DNA of 64,000 nt. Origin: Marinisporobacter sp. (GTDB taxonomy: Bacteria > Bacillota > Clostridia > Peptostreptococcales > Thermotaleaceae). Numbering within the stretch: the first letter of the stretch is position 1; the number at the start of each line of letters is the position of its first letter. Of the stretch, positions 53,845 through 62,290 are shown in pieces. The notes under the pieces were generated by a model, which was given only the letters and a program-made list of their open reading frames with translations, ran no database searches and was not told where the DNA came from. A program made the translations under genes and the position numbers. The stretch is from the NCBI GenBank assembly GCA_025210525.1, contig JAOARP010000058.1, forward strand, positions 62,001-126,000, read 5' to 3'.

Positions 53845-54501
53845 ATGGTAAAAATAGCACCATCTATATTGTCAGCAGACTTTGGGAATTTATTAGAAGA
53901 TATAAAAAAAGTAGAAAATGCAGGTGCAGATTTACTGCATATAGATGTAATGGATGGACATTTTGTTCCAAATATTTCAATAGGACCCTTAATCCTTAAC
54001 AGCATTAAGGGAAAGACGAAGCTTCCTTTTGATGTACATCTAATGATCGAAAATCCTGATCAATATATCCCTGAATTTGCAAAACATGGAGCAGATATTA
54101 TCACTGTTCATGTGGAAGCATGTCCACATCTTCATAGAACAATACAAAACATTAAAAGTCATGGAGTAAGAGCTGCTGTATCATTAAATCCTGCTACATC
54201 CCTTCATACAATAGAACATATTTTAGAGGATATAGATATGGTCTTATTAATGTCTGTAAATCCTGGCTTTGGAGGACAAAAATTTATCCCTTCTGTATTA
54301 GATAAGATCAAAGCTTTAAGAAAGATGATTGAAGATAAAGGCTTAAATATAGATATTGAGGTAGATGGAGGCGTTAAACTTGATAATGCTTGTGATGTAG
54401 TGAAAGCGGGAGCCAATATATTGGTTGCTGGTTCTGCCATTTTTAATACAGACAATATCGATCAAACTATAAAATTGTTTAGAGAAAAAACAGCTCTTTA
54501 G
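53845..54501 (+). CDS. rpe: Ribulose-phosphate 3-epimerase
   Basis: Rpe interconverts ribulose 5-phosphate and xylulose 5-phosphate in the pentose phosphate pathway. The 218-aa TIM barrel has the motifs [13 protein letters not shown] at the start, [12 protein letters not shown] near residue 32, VHLMIENPD near residue 66, [12 protein letters not shown] near residue 137 and EVDGGV near residue 172. AGGAGG precedes ATG 53845, 2 bases after rsgA. Confidence 0.97.
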   Translation: MVKIAPSILSADFGNLLEDIKKVENAGADLLHIDVMDGHFVPNISIGPLILNSIKGKTKLPFDVHLMIENPDQYIPEFAKHGADIITVHVEACPHLHRTIQNIKSHGVRAAVSLNPATSLHTIEHILEDIDMVLLMSVNPGFGGQKFIPSVLDKIKALRKMIEDKGLNIDIEVDGGVKLDNACDVVKAGANILVAGSAIFNTDNIDQTIKLFREKTAL

Positions 54502-54514
54502 GGGGAATCCTTTC

Positions 54515-55150
54515 ATGAAATGTGCAATCATAGCTAATGGAAGTATTAAGCATTATGAAGAAATGATACCCTTGATAGAAGAATGTGATTGTATTATATG
54601 TGCAGATGGAGGAGCTAGACATTTATTAAAAATGGATATAATGCCTCATATGATTGTAGGCGATTTAGATTCAATTGATGAAGATGCAAAAATATATTTT
54701 GAAAAGAAAAACGTTACCCTTTGTAAATTCCCTAAAAGGAAAGATTATACAGATATGGAGCTAGCCATAGAATATGCAATTGAAAAAAGTGCTGATGAAA
54801 TTGTATTTTTAGGGGCTATTGGGAGTAGGATGGACCATACGCTTGCAAACATTACTTTATTAAAGCCTTTAGAAGAGAAAGGTATCAAAGGAAAAATTAT
54901 TGATGAACATAATGAAATAATGATTACAGGTAGTGATTTAGAAATAAAAGGAGAAATAGGAGATACCCTATCTATTATTCCTTTAAGTGAAAAGGTTGAA
55001 GGGATTACACTAAAAGGATTTGAATATCCATTAAAGAATGCAACCATATTAATGGGTTCATCTATAGGCATAAGCAATAGATTGATGGATAAAAAGGGGA
55101 AAATAACTATTGAAAAAGGAAAAGTATTAGTCATAAAAGCTAGAGATTAA
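54515..55150 (+). CDS. thiN: Thiamine pyrophosphokinase
   Basis: This 211-aa enzyme converts thiamine to thiamine pyrophosphate. It has CADGGARHLL near residue 29, VGDLDSID near residue 48, KDYTDMELAIEYA near residue 75 and LGAIGSRMDHTLAN near residue 98, the family's catalytic set. GGGGGAATCC precedes ATG 54515. No thiamine riboswitch is visible; the gene is expressed with the prkC-rsgA-rpe operon. Confidence 0.93.
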   Translation: MKCAIIANGSIKHYEEMIPLIEECDCIICADGGARHLLKMDIMPHMIVGDLDSIDEDAKIYFEKKNVTLCKFPKRKDYTDMELAIEYAIEKSADEIVFLGAIGSRMDHTLANITLLKPLEEKGIKGKIIDEHNEIMITGSDLEIKGEIGDTLSIIPLSEKVEGITLKGFEYPLKNATILMGSSIGISNRLMDKKGKITIEKGKVLVIKARD

Positions 55151-55152
55151 AA

Positions 55153-55205
55153 AATCATATAATACCAATGTTTAAAACAAATCATATAGATTCAATGTTT
55201 AAAAC
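55153..55205 (+). repeat. Two tandem copies of a 26-base sequence after thiN
   Basis: AATCATATA...CAATGTTTAAAAC occurs at 55153-55178 and again at 55180-55205 (27-bp period), with differences only in the four or five middle bases. The second copy runs into the terminator stem. Probably a small local duplication. Confidence 0.6.
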
Positions 55206-55228
55206 CCATTTTGAATGGGTTTTTTTTG
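55201..55228 (+). terminator. Terminator after thiN
   Basis: AAAACCCATT at 55201-55210 pairs with AATGGGTTTT at 55214-55223, followed by four or more T residues. Confidence 0.92.
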
Positions 55229-55298
55229 TATCAAATTATATGAGAAATGAATAATATGTAATAATTAGATTTCTTTATAAGGGTGATGAGGTGATGTT

Positions 55299-55454
55299 TT
55301 GAGGAAAAGATCTTGTATAAAAAAAATGCTGGGAATTTTATTAGCACTAGGAGGAGCAATCATTCTTATAGAGTGTGTGCCCTTATGGACATGGTATTGT
55401 ATTCTTGGGGGATTATGCGTTGTTTTCATATTATTATTGTTCAAAATCATTTGA
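55299..55454 (+). CDS. 51-aa membrane protein, unrecognised
   Basis: A frame starting at TTG 55299, 8 bases after GAGGTG, encodes an Arg/Lys-rich start (MRKRSCIKKM) and two hydrophobic segments (about 11-24 and 33-48) with the WTWYC turn between them. The next gene, 14 bases on, has the same layout, so the two may be paralogues. They occupy the place between thiN and rpmB where Bacillus has spoVM, but the sequence does not resemble SpoVM. Function unknown. Confidence 0.6.
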   Translation: MRKRSCIKKMLGILLALGGAIILIECVPLWTWYCILGGLCVVFILLLFKII

Positions 55455-55468
55455 AAGGGGGAATGGTT

Positions 55469-55648
55469 TTGAGAAGGAGAAGATGTTGTCCTATTTGGAG
55501 AAGACTCAATAAAGCTTGTATTGGAATGATTCTTTTAGCAATTGGTGTGATGGTTATTGCTATTAAAATCTTACCTGTTAGCGTATGGATTGTTTTAGTA
55601 GGTGTTATGATGATTTATATAGGTTATAAATTATTTTGCAGTTATTAA
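55469..55648 (+). CDS. 59-aa membrane protein, unrecognised
   Basis: TTG 55469 lies 7 bases after AAGGGGG; ATG 55463 would sit on the ribosome site. The protein starts MRRRRCCPIWRRLNKA and has two hydrophobic segments (about 17-34 and 38-55). Like its upstream neighbour it has an Arg-rich start, early Cys, and two short membrane spans. I know of similar small proteins only as uncharacterised clostridial products, so no function is offered. Confidence 0.65.
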   Translation: MRRRRCCPIWRRLNKACIGMILLAIGVMVIAIKILPVSVWIVLVGVMMIYIGYKLFCSY

Positions 55649-55649
55649 T

Positions 55650-55688
55650 GAAAAGCATAAATAAAGCCTACCTATGGAGGCAGGCTTT
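55650..55688 (-). terminator. Terminator of rpmB (minus strand)
   Basis: On the minus strand AAAGCCTGCC pairs with GGTAGGCTTT (one G-T pair) around a 6-base loop, followed by ATTTATGCTTTT. Confidence 0.75.
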
Positions 55689-55694
55689 AAAAAG

Positions 55695-55886
55695 CTATAT
55701 AGCTCTTTCTACTTTGTTAGAACGTAGACATCTAGTACATACACTGATTCTTTTAGGAGAACCATTTACAACAGCTTTAACTTTTTTGATGTTTGCACCC
55801 CAAACTCTTCTTGTATGACGGTTAGAGTGACTTACAGTATTACCAGAAATTCTTCCTTTTCCACATACGTCGCATGCTTTTGACAT
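55695..55886 (-). CDS. rpmB: Ribosomal protein L28
   Basis: This 63-aa 50S subunit protein begins MSKACDVCGKG and has GNTVSHSNRHTRRVWGANI in the centre. Two Cys pairs (CDVC and CTRC) make it the zinc-binding C+ form, which is relevant to zinc storage and to Zur control of C- paralogues in other bacteria. The start at 55886 follows GGAGGTG on the minus strand; an upstream extension to 55916 lies in the leader. Position next to the Gls24 gene is conserved. Confidence 0.96.
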   Translation of the reverse strand: MSKACDVCGKGRISGNTVSHSNRHTRRVWGANIKKVKAVVNGSPKRISVCTRCLRSNKVERAI

Positions 55887-55934
55887 ATATAACACCTCCT
55901 TCGAGTGACTATACAACTAATTGCAAACATTAAT

Positions 55935-55964
55935 ATTCTACCATATATTTAACCTTTTTGGCAA
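55935..55964 (-). promoter_or_regulatory. Promoter of rpmB
   Basis: On the minus strand TTGCCA (55964-55959) and TAGAAT (55940-55935) with an 18-bp spacer form a sigma-A-type promoter about 50 bases before the start codon. Confidence 0.65.
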
Positions 55965-56011
55965 GTATTATGTAAAAAACCATTAAATAAATTGATAAAA
56001 GGCTATATAAG

Positions 56012-56040
56012 TTGAATCCTTATATAAATTCATATAAAAT
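56012..56040 (+). promoter_or_regulatory. Promoter of the Gls24-fakA operon
   Basis: TTGAAT at 56012-56017 and TAAAAT at 56035-56040 with a 17-bp spacer, about 55 bases before the start codon of the Gls24 gene. Confidence 0.55.
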
Positions 56041-56095
56041 ATAGTATAGTTAAAACATATACAAAGTTACAAAGTATATCAAAAGGAGGATAAAA

Positions 56096-56452
56096 ATGGG
56101 CGCATTATTAAAAAACAAATTAGGTAATATTGTTATAGATCATGAAGTTTTAGCATCTATTGCAGGAGCATCTGCTATGGAATGTTATGGATTGGTAGGA
56201 ATGTCCAAAAAATCGAAGACTAGTGGTATAACAGAGCTATTAAAACGTGAAAATCAGAATAAGGGTGTGAAAGTATCTTCTAAAGAGGATGAAGTAATTA
56301 TAGACCTTTTTATTGTTGTAGAATTTGGAACAAGAATTTCTGCTGTTGCACAAAACATTATTGATAAAGTAAAATATAATATTGAAACCAGTACAGGATT
56401 AAAAGTAAAACAGGTAAATATTAATATACAAGGAGTTAGAGTTGAAAAGTAA
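56096..56452 (+). CDS. Asp23/Gls24 family protein (YloU-like)
   Basis: The 118-aa protein matches the Asp23/Gls24 family (IVIDHEVLASIAGASAMECYGLVGM at the start; IDLFIVVEFGTRISAVAQNI in the middle), which is linked to envelope stress. AAAGGAGG precedes ATG 56096. It is followed after 17 bases by the DhaL-domain gene, the same pair as Bacillus yloU-yloV, so a shared role in membrane lipid or envelope homeostasis is plausible. Confidence 0.9.
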   Translation: MGALLKNKLGNIVIDHEVLASIAGASAMECYGLVGMSKKSKTSGITELLKRENQNKGVKVSSKEDEVIIDLFIVVEFGTRISAVAQNIIDKVKYNIETSTGLKVKQVNINIQGVRVEK

Positions 56453-56469
56453 CTGAAGGAGGTACTGCT

Positions 56470-58077
56470 TTGAAAATCAAAGTTATAGATGGATTGTTAT
56501 TGAAAAAAATGTTCGTTCAAGGAGCAAATGTTCTTGAAGGAAACAAAAATATAGTAGATGCATTAAATGTTTTTCCTGTACCAGATGGAGATACAGGAAC
56601 GAACATGTCTCTTACTATGAATAGTGCTGCTAAAGAAGTAAAAGAGGGGAACATAAATGCTATTGATTCTATTGTAGGGGCTATTGCTAATGGATCTTTA
56701 ATGGGAGCAAGAGGAAATTCGGGAGTGATTTTATCCCAATTATTTAGAGGGTTTGCTAAAGCCTGTAAAGGAAAAGAAAGATTAACTACTGTAGATTTAG
56801 CAAATGCCTTTAAAAATGCTTCTGATACAGCATATAAAGCGGTAATGAAGCCAATAGAAGGCACTATCTTAACCGTTGCTAGAGAAATTGGTGAAAAAGC
56901 TATAGATTTATCGAAGCAAGAAATGTATATGGATGATTTTTTATATGAATTGATAGAACATGGAGAACAAGTTTTAAATAAGACACCTGAAATGCTAAAG
57001 GTATTAAAAGAAGCTGGTGTTGTTGATGCTGGTGGAAAAGGTTTGATTTTTATTTTTAATGGATTTTATGAAGCTATAACAGGTAAGGAAGTAATCATTG
57101 AAAGATCAACTACTATTGACTTTAAAAAAGAGGATGATGGAAAAGACATTCTCTTTGGTTATTGTACAGAATTTATTATTCAAGGGAGTTATGTGAATGT
57201 TGAAAAGTTTAAAGAAAAAATTGGTAGCTATGGAGATTGTATGTTAGTAGTAGGTGATGAAAATCTAGTCAAAGTACATATTCATACAAACCATCCTGGC
57301 GTGATTTTAGAAGAAGGATTGAGACTCGGAGAATTGACTCGTATAAAAATAGATAATATGAGACACCAACATGAAAATAAAGTCTTTGAAAATAATAGTG
57401 AAGAGAAGCCTTTGGAGCTGAAGGAATTTGGAATGATTGCTGTTACAATGGGAGAAGGTTTGACGGAGATCTTTAAAGATTTAAATGTAGATGAAATCAT
57501 TACAGGTGGACAAACTATGAATCCTAGTACAGAAGATATAAAAAAGGCTATAGATGGGGTTCATGCAAAACATATATTTGTATTCCCAAATAATAGCAAT
57601 ATCATATTAGCTGCAAATCAGGCAAAAGAGTTAAGTGATAAAAATATTACGGTGATTCAAACTAAAACAGTACCTCAAGGAATTGCAGCCATATTAGCTT
57701 ATAATGAAGATTTAAATATAGAAGAGAATATAGAAGCTATGACAGAAGCTTTAAGCAATGTGAAAACAGGACAGATTACATATTCTGTAAGGGATACACA
57801 GTTTAATGATATTTCTATTAAAGAAGGAGATATATTAGGAATTGCAGATGGAAAAATTACTGTAGTAGGTAGTCGCGTTGAAGAGGAAGCATACAAGCTA
57901 CTAGAAGGTATGATTACAGATGAGGATGAGATTTTAACTATTTTTTATGGAGAAGATCGTACAAAAGAGCATGCTGAGGCGCTTGGTGAAAAAATTGAAG
58001 AAATATATGAAGAGATGGATGTTGAAGTTTATTATGGAGGACAGCCTCTTTATCATTACATATTCTCTATTGAATAG
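56470..58077 (+). CDS. FakA/YloV-type DhaL-domain kinase
   Basis: FakA-type proteins phosphorylate fatty acids bound to a FakB partner, feeding exogenous fatty acids into phospholipids. The 535-aa protein has the N-terminal DhaL domain (FPVPDGDTGTNMSLT near residue 35, GARGNSGVILSQLFRG near residue 78), a middle domain and a C-terminal DegV-like part. TTG 56470 lies 7 bases after GGAGGT. No fakB gene is in the window. Confidence 0.9.
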   Translation: MKIKVIDGLLLKKMFVQGANVLEGNKNIVDALNVFPVPDGDTGTNMSLTMNSAAKEVKEGNINAIDSIVGAIANGSLMGARGNSGVILSQLFRGFAKACKGKERLTTVDLANAFKNASDTAYKAVMKPIEGTILTVAREIGEKAIDLSKQEMYMDDFLYELIEHGEQVLNKTPEMLKVLKEAGVVDAGGKGLIFIFNGFYEAITGKEVIIERSTTIDFKKEDDGKDILFGYCTEFIIQGSYVNVEKFKEKIGSYGDCMLVVGDENLVKVHIHTNHPGVILEEGLRLGELTRIKIDNMRHQHENKVFENNSEEKPLELKEFGMIAVTMGEGLTEIFKDLNVDEIITGGQTMNPSTEDIKKAIDGVHAKHIFVFPNNSNIILAANQAKELSDKNITVIQTKTVPQGIAAILAYNEDLNIEENIEAMTEALSNVKTGQITYSVRDTQFNDISIKEGDILGIADGKITVVGSRVEEEAYKLLEGMITDEDEILTIFYGEDRTKEHAEALGEKIEEIYEEMDVEVYYGGQPLYHYIFSIE

Positions 58078-58105
58078 GAAATGACTATAGTCATTTCCTA
58101 TTCTT
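58073..58105 (+). terminator. Terminator after the fakA-like gene
   Basis: A near-perfect palindrome centred at about 58088 (AATAGGAAATGAC and its complement) includes the stop codon and is followed by TTCTT. Confidence 0.8.
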
Positions 58106-58123
58106 CTTAGGAGGTAGATTACG

Positions 58124-60187
58124 ATGAATGATTTAAAAAAATCTGTTCAATTCATAAAAGGCATAGGGCCTAAAAAATCCAAGTATCTAGAAAAAATAGG
58201 GATTACTAATATAGAAGATGTATTATATGCATTTCCAAGGGAATATGAAGACAGAAGTAAGATGAAAAAAATTATAGATGTTAAAGATGACGAGCAAATT
58301 ACTATAAAGGGTTATGTATATGGAAATGTGGAGGAAAAATCTATTCGAAAAGGATTGAAAATTTATAAAGTTCCTGTAAAAGATGGTACTGGAATAGCTT
58401 ATGCAGTATTTTATAATTCTCCTTTTATCAAGAATGTATTAAAAAGAGGAGAAAAAATTTATCTGCATGGAAAAGTAAAACGTGGATTTGGTCAGATACA
58501 AATATTACATCCTAACTATGAAATCATAGAGGGAAAAGAAGAGGTTATGATCAATGGGATAATTCCTATTTATGGTCTGACGCATGGACTTATACAAAAG
58601 GATATACAAAATTTAAGTAGGCATGTAATTGAATTATATGAAAAAACAATAGAGGAATATCTTCCTCATGATACGATCAAAAGAAATAGATTGTGTCATA
58701 TACAATATGCCCTACATAATATTCACTTTCCAAGTTCAGTAAAATCTTTAAAAATAGCAAAGTTTCGATTAGTTTTCGAAGAATTATTGATTTTACAGAC
58801 AGGTTTATGGTTAATTAAGAATAAATTTAATCATAATAAGGAGGGCATTGTTTTTAATGAAACACCTGAGATAGACAAATTGATTCATTCACTACCCTTT
58901 CAGTTAACAAATGCTCAAAGGAAGGTATTAAAAGAAATAGAAAAGGATATGGAAAGTAAAAAAGTGATGAATCGTCTTGTGCAGGGGGATGTGGGATCAG
59001 GAAAAACAATCATTGCACTTATTTCTCTATATAAGGCTTATTTAAATGGATATCAGGGTGTTTTGATGGCACCTACAGAAATATTAGCAGAACAGCATCT
59101 TTATGCAGCAAAGGAGCTATTAGAGCCATTAGGAGTAAATGTAGAATTATTATCTGGGAGCATCAAAAAAAAGAAAAAAGAAGAAATATTAACTTCATTA
59201 GAAAATGGAGAAATTCATATTATCATAGGGACCCATGCATTAATTCAAGAAAATGTTTATTTTCATAAGCTAGGGCTTGTGATTACAGATGAACAACATC
59301 GATTTGGAGTCAGACAAAGACGTATATTATCAAGTAAAGGAGTCAATCCTGATGTGCTTGTTATGACAGCTACACCTATTCCTAGAACTCTTGCTTTAAT
59401 TCTTTATGGAGATTTAGACGTTTCGATTATAGATGAATTACCACCTGGAAGAAAAAAGATAAAAACTTATTGTATAGATGAAAAGAAAAGAAGTAAAATC
59501 TATGATTTTGCTAAAAGAGAAATTGAATTAGGAAGACAGGTATATATTGTAGCACCATTAGTTGAAGAATCAGAAAATATTGAGGCAAAATCGGCGCAAG
59601 AATTATATGAAGAATTAAAAGTAACTTATTTAAAAGATTTTACTATAGGACTATTACATGGGAAGATGAAGGGATATGAGAAAGACGAAATAATGAATCA
59701 ATTTAAAAAAGGAGAAATACAAGCTCTTGTATCTACTACAGTGATAGAAGTAGGGGTAAATGTACCTAATGCATCGATTATGATTATAGAAAATAGTGAG
59801 CGATTTGGATTGGCACAATTACATCAACTACGGGGGAGAGTTGGAAGAGGAGAGTATCAATCCTATTGTGTTTTAGTGAATTATAGCAAAAATCCTTTAT
59901 CAAAAGAAAGAATGAAAATTATGGAAGAAACCAATAATGGATTTATTATTGCTGAAAAGGATTTAGAACTAAGAGGACCAGGTGAATTTTTTGGTACAAG
60001 GCAGCATGGATTGCCTGAACTTAAAATAGCTAATTTATTTAAACATATGAAAATATTAAAACAAGTACAAAATGAGGCAAAAGTCCTTATGAATGAAGAT
60101 CAAACCTTATCGTTAGAAAAAAATTTGATTTTGAAAAATAAAATTATAACTCAGTTTGGTAAGAGTATAGAGCAGATTAGTTTATGA
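58124..60187 (+). CDS. recG: RecG, branch-migrating DNA helicase
   Basis: RecG remodels stalled forks and Holliday junctions. The 687-aa protein has the wedge/OB domain (about 50-150), Walker A QGDVGSGKT near residue 289, DEQHRFGVRQR near residue 389, TATPIPRTL near residue 415, and the C-terminal motif VIEVGVNVPNA plus QLRGRVGRG. TAGGAGG precedes ATG 58124. It lies between fakA and a SASP gene as in many Clostridia. Confidence 0.97.
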   Translation: MNDLKKSVQFIKGIGPKKSKYLEKIGITNIEDVLYAFPREYEDRSKMKKIIDVKDDEQITIKGYVYGNVEEKSIRKGLKIYKVPVKDGTGIAYAVFYNSPFIKNVLKRGEKIYLHGKVKRGFGQIQILHPNYEIIEGKEEVMINGIIPIYGLTHGLIQKDIQNLSRHVIELYEKTIEEYLPHDTIKRNRLCHIQYALHNIHFPSSVKSLKIAKFRLVFEELLILQTGLWLIKNKFNHNKEGIVFNETPEIDKLIHSLPFQLTNAQRKVLKEIEKDMESKKVMNRLVQGDVGSGKTIIALISLYKAYLNGYQGVLMAPTEILAEQHLYAAKELLEPLGVNVELLSGSIKKKKKEEILTSLENGEIHIIIGTHALIQENVYFHKLGLVITDEQHRFGVRQRRILSSKGVNPDVLVMTATPIPRTLALILYGDLDVSIIDELPPGRKKIKTYCIDEKKRSKIYDFAKREIELGRQVYIVAPLVEESENIEAKSAQELYEELKVTYLKDFTIGLLHGKMKGYEKDEIMNQFKKGEIQALVSTTVIEVGVNVPNASIMIIENSERFGLAQLHQLRGRVGRGEYQSYCVLVNYSKNPLSKERMKIMEETNNGFIIAEKDLELRGPGEFFGTRQHGLPELKIANLFKHMKILKQVQNEAKVLMNEDQTLSLEKNLILKNKIITQFGKSIEQISL

Positions 60188-60293
60188 TGGAATGAGGATT
60201 TCCATTCTGTTACATGGTAGCTAAAATATACTAGATATAATTTTCTTCAGATTGGTTAAATTAATAGTACAAAGGAAAAAGGAGGTGAAAATA

Positions 60294-60497
60294 GTGGCAA
60301 ACAATAATACAAAGGTGGTTCCTGAAGCAAAAGCTGCATTAAATCAAATGAAATATGAAATCGCTAATGAATTAGGACTTAACAACTACCAAGGAATGGA
60401 TAAAGGTAATTTAACAGCTAGACAAAATGGTTATGTAGGAGGATACATGACTAAGAGGTTAGTTGAAATGGCTGAACAACAAATGTCTGGTAAATAA
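60294..60497 (+). CDS. Alpha/beta-type small acid-soluble spore protein
   Basis: These proteins coat DNA in the dormant spore, giving UV and heat resistance, and feed outgrowth when degraded. The 67-aa protein has the GPR protease site region MKYEIANELG near residue 19 (cleavage expected after Glu) and the C-terminal signature LTARQNGYVGGYMTKRLVEMAE. GTG 60294 lies 8 bases after GGAGGTG; the frame upstream to 60252 is leader. Expression by sigma-G is expected; a -10-like TATACTA is at 60227 but I found no matching -35. Confidence 0.95.
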   Translation: MANNNTKVVPEAKAALNQMKYEIANELGLNNYQGMDKGNLTARQNGYVGGYMTKRLVEMAEQQMSGK

Positions 60498-60511
60498 AAA
60501 ATAAATATATA

Positions 60512-60559
60512 TATAAATAATAAAGAAGAGATAAACTTATCTCTTCTTTATTATTTATA
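60512..60559 (+). terminator. Very long hairpin terminator after the SASP gene
   Basis: A 23-bp perfect stem (60512-60534 with 60537-60559) with a 2-base loop. The descending arm is T-rich. Such a stem would also give the SASP message high stability. Confidence 0.85.
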
Positions 60560-60573
60560 TAGGGAACATAAAA

Positions 60574-60598
60574 AATACTGGTGAAAATCACCAGTATT
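60574..60598 (+). other. Perfect 11-bp hairpin just before a small ORF's ribosome site
   Basis: AATACTGGTGA at 60574-60584 and TCACCAGTATT at 60588-60598 pair perfectly around AAA. No T run follows; instead GGGAGAGGAG begins at 60600. It is either an extra terminator lacking its tail or a leader element that could mask or set the 5' end of the following ribosome site. Confidence 0.5.
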
Positions 60599-60610
60599 GG
60601 GAGAGGAGAA

Positions 60611-60709
60611 ATGAAGAAACAACTCAAAGGGGAAATTAATTTTATGTGCTTACATATAATATGGCTAAAAGGAATGAATATTATACAGAGTATATTTAAA
60701 TTTGTATAA
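60611..60709 (+). CDS. Possible 32-aa peptide, unrecognised
   Basis: ATG 60611 lies 3-4 bases after GAGAGGAG, downstream of the 60574-60598 hairpin. It encodes 32 residues: a basic start (MKKQLKGE) and a mildly hydrophobic C-terminal part (NIIQSIFKFV). No promoter is evident and no family is recognised. It may be a chance frame, so confidence is low. Confidence 0.3.
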   Translation: MKKQLKGEINFMCLHIIWLKGMNIIQSIFKFV

Positions 60710-60770
60710 GATATTTGTTTGTCATTTACTTATATGCTAAAATATACTTATTGAAAGGAGAGAATGATGC

Positions 60771-61325
60771 GTGAGGGTAATTGCAGGTATATCAAAGGGT
60801 ATGAGACTAAAATCTCCAAAAGGTCTACAAACGAGACCCACTACAGATAGAGTAAAAGAATCTATCTTTAGTATGATTAACCCATATATAATAGATAGTG
60901 TAGTTTTAGATCTTTTTTCAGGGACTGGAAGCCTTGGAATTGAGGCTTTAAGCAGAGGGTCAGAAAAGGCATATTTTGTAGATAATAATAAAAATAGTAT
61001 CAATGTGATAAAAGAAAACATAAAATATACAAATTTTGAAAAGAGAAGTACTGTTCTTTTTTGTGGTGCACAAAGAGCAATAAAAGAATTAGCCTTAGGA
61101 AACCATGAAGTGGATATTGTATTTATGGATCCGCCTTATTTAAAAGGATTGATTATACCATCTATTGAGGCTATAGAGACAGAAGGAATATTAAAAAGAG
61201 AAGGAATTATTCTTGTTGAGCATGATCTGAAGGATGGATTACCAGAATCTATTGGAAAGTTTATAAAAACAAAAGAAAAAAAATATGGGAATACCTTAAT
61301 AACTATTTATTCAGAGGAGGCATGA
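60771..61325 (+). CDS. rsmD: RsmD, 16S rRNA m2G966 methyltransferase
   Basis: RsmD methylates G966 of 16S rRNA. The 184-aa protein begins [18 protein letters not shown], has the SAM motif [19 protein letters not shown] near residue 46 and the catalytic DPPY near residue 123. GTG 60771 follows AAAGGAGAG. It is followed by coaD with a 2-base gap, a common pairing. Confidence 0.96.
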   Translation: MRVIAGISKGMRLKSPKGLQTRPTTDRVKESIFSMINPYIIDSVVLDLFSGTGSLGIEALSRGSEKAYFVDNNKNSINVIKENIKYTNFEKRSTVLFCGAQRAIKELALGNHEVDIVFMDPPYLKGLIIPSIEAIETEGILKREGIILVEHDLKDGLPESIGKFIKTKEKKYGNTLITIYSEEA

Positions 61326-61327
61326 CA

Positions 61328-61804
61328 ATGAAAACAGCAGTATGTCCTGGTAGCTTTGATCCAGTTACAAATGGACACTTAGATATTATCAAAAGAACTT
61401 CAAAGATGGTGGACAAGGTGATTGTGGCAGTTCTTTATAATCCAGGGAAAAATCCACTTTTTACTGTGGAAGAAAAAATAGATTTATTAAAAGAAGTTAC
61501 AAAGGATATCCCTAATGTGGAGATAGATTGTTTTTCAGGATTATTAGTTGATTATGTAAAGCAAAAGAATATTGATTTTATTGTAAAAGGATTAAGAGCA
61601 GTATCAGATTTTGAATATGAACTACAAATGGCTCTAACAAATAAAAAGCTTAATCCAGAAGTGGAGACTATGTTCATGATGACGAGTGGAGAATATTCAT
61701 ATCTTAGCTCAAGTATTGTAAAAGAGGTATGGAGATTTGATGGATGTATAGACGGATTAGTTCCAGAGGTAGTTAAAAAGGCATTACATAAGAAATTTAA
61801 ATAA
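61328..61804 (+). CDS. coaD: CoaD, phosphopantetheine adenylyltransferase
   Basis: CoaD adenylylates 4'-phosphopantetheine, the fourth step of coenzyme A synthesis. The 158-aa protein has the nucleotidyltransferase motif [16 protein letters not shown] near residue 6, [12 protein letters not shown] near residue 85, and the C-terminal [11 protein letters not shown] 61328 lies 7 bases after GAGGAGG; ATG 61322 is too close to it. Confidence 0.97.
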   Translation: MKTAVCPGSFDPVTNGHLDIIKRTSKMVDKVIVAVLYNPGKNPLFTVEEKIDLLKEVTKDIPNVEIDCFSGLLVDYVKQKNIDFIVKGLRAVSDFEYELQMALTNKKLNPEVETMFMMTSGEYSYLSSSIVKEVWRFDGCIDGLVPEVVKKALHKKFK

Positions 61805-61824
61805 GGTAAAAGGGGAGGATGTCA

Positions 61825-62274
61825 ATGAATGCATTGCGTTTGTTGGATGAGTTAGAAGATATTGTTGAAAGTAGCTCTTCTATACCATTTGCTGGCAAGA
61901 CCTTTGTAGATAAAGAGGAAATTCTTGATATAATTAAGGAGATACGGATTCAGTTACCAGACGAAGTAAAACAAGCACAATGGATTAAGGAAGAAAGACA
62001 AAGAATACTAATAGAAGCGCAAAAGGAAGCAGATTCTGTTATGGAAGATGCCAAGGTACATATTGAAGAAATGGTAGAAAAAGATGAAATTACTAAAATG
62101 GCACATAAAAGGGCAGAAGAGATTGTGTCTCAGGCTCAAATAAATGCAAAAGAAATTCGTATTGGAGCAAGACAATATACTGACGAATTATTGAGTGGCG
62201 TAGAAAAAAATCTTGAAAAAGTTGTAGAGACTATAAAAGAGAATAGAAATGAGTTAAAAGGAATGAAGGGATAA
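61825..62274 (+). CDS. DivIVA/ATP-synthase-b-like coiled-coil protein
   Basis: A 149-aa, strongly charged protein predicted to be largely helical. After a short N-terminal part (LRLLDELEDIVESSSSIPFAGK) it forms a coiled coil of about residues 50-148 with repeats such as RQRILIEAQKEADSVMEDA. Homologues in Clostridia are labelled ATPase without evidence; no nucleotide-binding motif is visible. It may be a DivIVA-like scaffold. ATG 61825 lies 6 bases after GGGGAGG. It is the last + gene of the window. Confidence 0.75.
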   Translation: MNALRLLDELEDIVESSSSIPFAGKTFVDKEEILDIIKEIRIQLPDEVKQAQWIKEERQRILIEAQKEADSVMEDAKVHIEEMVEKDEITKMAHKRAEEIVSQAQINAKEIRIGARQYTDELLSGVEKNLEKVVETIKENRNELKGMKG

Positions 62275-62290
62275 AACCCTTCATTTTTTA
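62262..62290 (+). terminator. Convergent terminator between the coiled-coil gene and ylbJ
   Basis: AATGAAGGG at 62262-62270 pairs with CCCTTCATT at 62277-62285, followed by TTTTA. It includes the stop codons of both convergent genes. Confidence 0.85.

Noticed and set aside
54430..54515. Thiamine riboswitch before thiN
   Set aside because: The gap to rpe is 13 bases and no THI-box sequence is present.
55313..55648. Single 111-aa protein covering 55313-55648
   Set aside because: Its first half lies in a different frame from the better-supported 51-aa gene and has no ribosome site; the 59-aa frame from TTG 55469 has one.
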